DNA of 12,027 bases, from NCBI GenBank assembly GCA_036939975.1, contig JALLPB010000953.1, forward strand, positions 1 to 12,027. Reading direction: 5' to 3'. Positions 7,856 to 12,027 of the stretch are shown in pieces. The number at the start of each line of letters is the position of its first letter. Positions within the stretch are counted from its first letter, which is position 1. The translations under genes were made by a program, and so were the position numbers. The notes beneath the pieces are model-generated. The model saw nothing but the letters and a program-made list of their open reading frames with translations, had not been told where the DNA came from and did not search any database. The DNA is from Cyclostephanos tholiformis. Its lineage: Eukaryota; Bacillariophyta; Thalassiosirophyceae; Thalassiosirales; Thalassiosiraceae.

Positions 7856-8059
7856 TTAAATGCTAGTATCACAACTTACAACTTCCTTGCCAAATGCATG
7901 TACAGCATGAAAAACATAGGAGTCATTCTTATAAATGTGTGGAATCTCTAAGTGGGCCATATGTGCTACCAAGCTAGTGAAATAACACATCCCGCTGTTA
8001 GCATGTATTGAAAAAGGCAAACTACATCCAGATGAGACATAAAAAGCTTTGAATTTCAA
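7856..8059 (-). other. Short open frame of unknown nature next to the integrase relic
   Basis: A 67-codon frame on the − strand contains FKAFYVSSGCSLPF and HAVHAFGKEVV. I do not recognise it and it does not look like gypsy integrase or RNase H. Codons for GKEVV are followed by GTAAGT, an intron-donor-like string. It could be an exon of an unknown gene, a sequence inserted in the retroelement, or chance. Confidence 0.2.
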
Positions 8060-8491
8060 TCCAATGCACTTGAGGAAGATGCTCCTAAAGTATTGGGTTG
8101 TAGTGTTGTTGCTACAGAGTGGCGGACACCATGGTCTGGGGGTACTTGAAAAATGGCAGAATTTTTTTTTTAGGAATTAGTAGAATTACTCAGTGTGTAA
8201 GAATTAAGTCTGAAGAACAAATCTGGTATCTGGCAATTTAAATTTTATCTTTAGATCAGATTAACTTTGATTATAGCTCATTTATTAGGTTGTTTTTTTA
8301 ATTTTGCTTCCTTCTTTCTCAACTTATAATATATGTGTACTAATTCCTATTGCTATTGAGGTTGAGGGAGTTGTGGGGCTTTCCCCTCATTTCTCTAATC
8401 ACGAAAGAAAAAACCCTACTGACATGTGATTTTCTAAAAAAATAAGAAAAGAGAAAGAAGGCCCAAGGGAGTTACCTTCTCGTTTATTTAA
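8060..8491. other. Gene-free AT-rich stretch
   Basis: Nothing coding is recognised on either strand. T- and A-runs dominate (for example T10 near 8162). Confidence 0.5.
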
Positions 8492-8541
8492 TAGAATGGT
8501 AGAATCCATTCTAAGGGGCTAGAATGGATTCTACCATTCTA
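8492..8541. repeat. Nested perfect hairpin 1 (22-bp arms, 6-base loop)
   Basis: Arms 8492–8513 and 8520–8541 are perfect reverse complements around AGGGGC. Each arm is itself an inverted repeat: TAGAATGG and CCATTCTA flank the six-base TAGAAT (or its complement ATTCTA). Four TAGAATGG/CCATTCTA boxes therefore lie within 50 bases. Confidence 0.95.
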
Positions 8542-8601
8542 GACTTCTAGTAGAATACACCGCCAAGGCAGAACTCGTGGACAATGTACCAAAGTTCAGA
8601 A

Positions 8602-8651
8602 TAGAATGGTAGAATCCATTCTAGAGAGCTAGAATGGATTCTACCATTCTA
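8602..8651. repeat. Nested perfect hairpin 2 (23-bp arms, 4-base loop)
   Basis: Arms 8602–8624 and 8629–8651 are perfect reverse complements around AGAG. It is nearly identical to hairpin 1 and lies exactly 110 bases further on. The flanks (CTAGAC-x-TCTAG… and GAACTCGT) also recur, so the whole block is a tandem repeat of about 110 bp. Confidence 0.95.
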
Positions 8652-8660
8652 GACCTCTAG

Positions 8661-8687
8661 AATAGAATATGGAACTCGTATTCTATT
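8661..8687. repeat. Small hairpin after hairpin 2
   Basis: AATAGAATA (8661–8669) pairs with TATTCTATT (8679–8687) across a nine-base loop. It uses the same AGAAT theme as the two larger hairpins. Confidence 0.7.
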
Positions 8688-9847
8688 TCGGAAACAAGAA
8701 AACATGAGAAAGGGTTTTCATGGGAATGAATCCCGCCCTGGGCACCTTGCTAAACTCCTCACTGCTTAGAGGAGGAAACTCCAATCCCTCAACCTTATTG
8801 CTGCAATCCGATGAATTGCATTTTAAACAAAAGAAATCATATCATATATTAAACAATTTATTATTTTGTTTCTTTTATTTGTTTTCTTACACTACTATAA
8901 AAAATTATCTCTAACAATTTTTTAGTACAGGAAAGGATCCATTGTTTTGAACAGAAATTAACTTTCCCAGCAATATATTAAGGCAAAAATCCTATATTTT
9001 CTGGTATTTTAATACTAAACCCTACATTTGTAGCTTTCATTTAAATCCAATTTTGACCAACGGCAGACTCTAAACCAATGGCTTTGTACCACAAACACAA
9101 CATAACACACAACCAAAAACAAAAATTATGACAACCATGGTCCCTCCTCCCTGCCACCTTCTAGCGGTCTCAATTTAAAAGTTACCAAGTAAGTTTGCCA
9201 TACATTGCATGATCGACCTTGATCATCACAACATGGCAATGTAATTTTTTGTATAACTAACTATTTCTTTATTTTATTTGCTATTTACCCACTACAGGCA
9301 GCGGCACAACATGCTTGCAGGTTAAAGGTGAGTTTTTAAAGGTAATTCCTCTCATTATTTTTCTGTGCCACTGCACCAAAACAATGCACAACACTAACCT
9401 TAGATATCAGGAGATTTTTTAGCTGCTAATGCTGCCCTTGTATTCATCAAGTTGCGGGATGGTTTTGGCCAGGGGGTGAGGGTTGCCATGGTCACCATGT
9501 TTTGGGGAAATTAGGTATCATAGGTGCATGTTGGTAAGTATCGTAGTAGTAAGTGGTTCAGACTTCATAAAAATAAATACAGCCCCTTCTAAATAAAAAC
9601 TGTTAAGTGTCAAGCTGTTGCACCATCCAAAGTAGTTCAGATGGGTGCAAAGCAAAATTGTTTCTGAAGATTGATTTAAACATGGGAACTACATAGGAAT
9701 CCATACCATCAGTCCATTTTTTCTATCCTGCCTGTGTAGGAATAGTCTAATTTTTGTTTAGATAGAATAAATTATATGGGTGCATTCTTACCCATCATGC
9801 CAATAAAATTTATTGTATCAAGATCCTAGATTTGTTCTTCAGAGGAG
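8688..9847. other. Gene-free stretch
   Basis: No gene is recognised on either strand. A short frame at 8720–8914 ends in low-complexity Phe/Tyr codons and is not convincing. Near 9280–9335 there is a T-rich tract, CTACAG and GTGAGT about 40 bases apart, which mimic a tiny exon, but no protein match supports it. Confidence 0.5.
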
Positions 9848-9874
9848 GTGTTACTAGTGTTACTAGTGTTACTA
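9848..9874. repeat. Three tandem copies of GTGTTACTA
   Basis: This perfect nine-base repeat ends nine bases before the stop codon of the Harbinger-type relic, on its downstream side. It may be part of the element's end or a simple repeat. Confidence 0.9.
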
Positions 9875-9882
9875 GAGTATTA

Positions 9883-10556
9883 TTACTCATCCCCATACTC
9901 GACCTCAAAAGGGGGCTCTCTGTTGGCAATGGAGAGCTACCTGATTGTGGTGCATGCATAAAAGATGGTCCCATGCACCGTGATGGTGTGGTGGTAAGAC
10001 TTCTGCAGGATTCTCCTGTTCTACAGGCAGCCATTTAAGGTTTCTTGGCAAGACTTCACCACCAATTGCATCTTGAGGTTCTCCATGGGATTGCAGTCAT
10101 TCTTGGGACACTTGATCTTGTGTGGGTGGCCAACATAGCCATTATTGGCTTTGATGAGCTTGCCCATCTCAAGGAGATGGGACAAGACATTGTGAAGATA
10201 TCAATGTCCATTCATCAACTGGTGGGGTAGGGCCCCTTGACCCACACTGAATTCCCGGCAAAGATATTGATCCCATGCTGTGGAAGACATTGCCTATCTT
10301 GGCATCCCCTTTCTACAGGATACAGAGGTCAGTGCCATCAATCATCATTAGACAGTCATTACTGACATTGTTGACAAGATGGCTCTCAAAATTGATCTGT
10401 GGTTTTGCAAGAGCAGTAAAAAAACAATGTTAGATGATGCTGGGTGAGAAGACAATAATTAAACCACATTGTCCACCAGCTTGGTGATGCACTCTAATAG
10501 GAGCCACGCCCACTTTTTCTGCATTTTCTTGGGGTAGATGGCACCCCTTGTCCTGC
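9883..10556 (-). pseudogene. PIF/Harbinger-type transposase (DDE_Tnp_4), broken
   Basis: The − strand carries, in order, YPKKMQKKWAWLLLECITKL, ALAKPQINFESHLVNNV, NDCLMMIDGTD (codons of IDGTD at about 10328–10342), GINIFAGNSVWVKGPYP and KANNGYVGHPHKIKCP. It ends with NPMENLKMQ, SCQETLNGCL, VHGTIFYAC, REPPFEVEYGDE and TAA (9883–9885). This matches the DDE_Tnp_4 catalytic core and C-terminus of Harbinger-like transposases. The first Asp (IDGTD) is kept. The Asp of the family's E-A-D-x-G-Y is Asn here (Asn at 10144–10146). In-frame stops lie at 10313–10315, 10021–10023 and 9937–9939. About a dozen residues are missing between GNVFHS and GINIF, and the frame changes at least once between the DGTD and NNGY blocks. 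The N-terminal DNA-binding part is not recognised. Confidence 0.83.
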
Positions 10557-10776
10557 TGGCGGTGCAACATGAGCTAAGGGCCACCTAAGCAGTTACTATT
10601 GGGAACAATGGAGAGGTAGCATTGTAGTGCTGCTGACTGCTCCACAATTTCCTTCTTGATGTCAATCACCAAGGGGTATATGGTCAACCCATATTCTGTG
10701 GGAACCAGGAACAAGATTGCCATTGAATTTCATGAAGGCAACTTCCCATCTCAGACTGCCAAGTCTGTGATGACCC

Positions 10777-11400
10777 TTGATCCAGGGGGAAGGCCCTGTG
10801 CATGGAGTGGAAGTTGTCAGAACAACTCTTCTTGGACAAACAAGCAACAGCTCAATAGATCATGGTGAATTTGTCCCACTATGCAGGATATGCAGACACC
10901 ATGGACTGCATGTACCAAGCTGGGGTTGTTTCCATCAACAGCTACCACCGGGGATACCTCAAATCATCCACCTTGACCTAGAATGTACGGGGAACCCAAA
11001 GACTTGTCTGTGGGCAATGCTCACCAACCAGATGGTCTTCTACGATGGCCGTCACCACGTACAATTCAACAGCATGTACGTGGCAACCCTCAAGGTGGCA
11101 AGTGCCCACTACATGCTCATTTTGGGCACCATGTTTGCTGGGATTGTGAGCTTTGGTGATATCAAGTGTGAGCACAGTGGTGGCAAAGGAGGAGACGGCA
11201 TTGGTGGCGGCAGATGTCAAGCCCCTCGCTCTCAATTGTTTCTCAAACAAAATATGGGAGAAATGAAAATGCTTCACACCCATCAGAACATGAAGCTGGA
11301 AAATCATATTCTAGACATGTGTCGGAATCAAGTATTAATAAATTCTTTGGTTTCTCTCTACAAGATAGGAATCAGTATGAAATTCGATCTTATGTCTTAG
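10777..11400 (+). other. Long open frame of unknown nature (207 codons)
   Basis: This is the longest uninterrupted stop-free protein frame after the left-hand genes. It encodes GEGPVHGVEVVRTTLL, IPQIIHLDLEC, MVFYDGRHHVQFNSMYVATL and a Gly-rich stretch. I do not recognise it. The − strand is also open over 10978–11307 and 10662–10847, and another + frame is open over 11214–11414 (ending SYVLVEPD). The true coding strand is therefore uncertain. It lies just upstream, in − sense, of the Harbinger-type relic, where such elements often carry their N-terminal part or a second Myb-like gene. Neither identity is visible. Confidence 0.3.
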
Positions 11401-11414
11401 TCGAGCCAGATTGA

Positions 11415-12027
11415 TGTTTAAAAAATTCAAAAAATGAGCTTACGTAGTTGGGGCACAGAGTACACTTTTTTCATATCCAATAAATATCACCTTGCTTTCT
11501 GTTTCTGATGTTGTTGGCATTCTCTGTCAGCTTTGTTCTCACCCATTCCATCATTGTCATTATCCATCATCACCATCATCACCCTCCATCTCCCATGCTT
11601 TGTTCGGTTGCAGTTTTCTTCATTGGGGTTGTTGTTGTTAATGGTTTATTGCTGTCATCATTATCATCATCATCATCATCATTTGTCATCATCCATCATT
11701 GTACGTCATTGAGTCACCCACCCCTCTGCTCTTGTCATAGTCATAGGAGAAGGTGTTGGGTCCCCTTGATGGCTCCCCATAGTGGTGTGCATGTGTGGCA
11801 TTGGCATTGTCACCTTTGATCTCCCCTTGGGTGTTGCATGCCCCCCACAACAATGCTGCAAATGCCCTATTGTGGTGCATGCACAGGGTATCATTCCGCT
11901 CCCCCCCCTGTTATTTTCCTTGGCTGCACTGCCCATCATGTCCTCTCAGGTCATCGACATAGCATCAGAAATCTAAATTTGTTTAACATTAACCATTCAT
12001 TTATAACAATTTTATTTACAGAGCTGA
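11415..12027. other. Gene-free stretch with ATC/TCA microsatellites
   Basis: No gene is recognised. Trinucleotide repeats of TCA/ATC occur at about 11561–11582 and 11656–11696 and make His/Ser runs on + and Met/Asp runs on −. C-runs occur at 11841 and 11901. Frames here are shaped by these repeats. Confidence 0.55.
11656..11696. repeat. (TCA)n microsatellite
   Basis: Imperfect TCA/ATC trinucleotide repeat with a central perfect run. A smaller sister tract (ATCATCACC steps) lies about 90 bases upstream. Confidence 0.85.

Noticed and set aside
9280..9340. Tiny exon between CTACAG and GTGAGT
   Set aside because: Splice-like strings are common and no protein similarity supports an exon.
11508..11819. 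Protein with His6 and Ser-rich runs on +
   Set aside because: The runs come from ATC/TCA microsatellites and the rest has no recognisable domain.

Overview
The window reads as nuclear DNA of a eukaryote. It has a short GT–AG intron with a TACTAA branch-like site, minisatellites and microsatellites, no operon layout, and three unrelated decayed transposable elements. The transposase and integrase relics, as I remember those families, look most like diatom or other stramenopile copies. That taxonomic guess is an inference and cannot be confirmed here.

Left part (1–3.4 kb, visibly AT-rich). The 3' part of a ubiquitin-specific protease (USP) gene enters from the left edge and ends at 968. It keeps one intron, the zinc-ribbon Cys pairs and the catalytic His box, but carries a one-base frameshift and an in-frame TGA. 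Next comes a 10-bp-period minisatellite (1161–1484), then a gene of about 499 codons (1651–3148), then a second 10-bp-period minisatellite with a related core (3189–3380). The second gene has a Cys motif, a 61-residue tandem duplication, a predicted coiled coil, an acidic Asn-rich linker and a C-terminal region with oxygenase-like sequence signatures. It is readable only across two one-base frameshifts. All three frameshifts in this part are one-base deficits at or next to homopolymer runs.

Middle part (3.4–7.4 kb). A long stretch without a recognisable gene holds a poly-C run, a GT-rich tract and short palindromes. It leads into a piggyBac-type transposase relic on the + strand (about 4526–6665). 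The relic has a putative TATA box in front, a 271/251-bp tandem duplication in its N-terminal part, many stops and frame changes, and a His where the family has a catalytic Asp. A palindrome-rich stretch follows (6785–6997).

Right part (7.4–12 kb). On the − strand lie the C-terminal end of a Ty3/gypsy-type integrase (7436–7825, three internal stops) and a PIF/Harbinger-type (DDE_Tnp_4) transposase relic (9883–10556). Between them are two near-identical nested hairpins in tandem (8492–8651) with a third, smaller one beside them. A 207-codon open frame of unknown nature (10777–11400, +) and Met/His/Ser-encoding trinucleotide microsatellites close the window.

The two left-hand genes could belong to one mobile or minisatellite-bounded cassette, but nothing proves it. 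The right two thirds is a graveyard of nested class I and class II elements. No RNA genes, CRISPR arrays or bacterial-type regulatory elements were seen.
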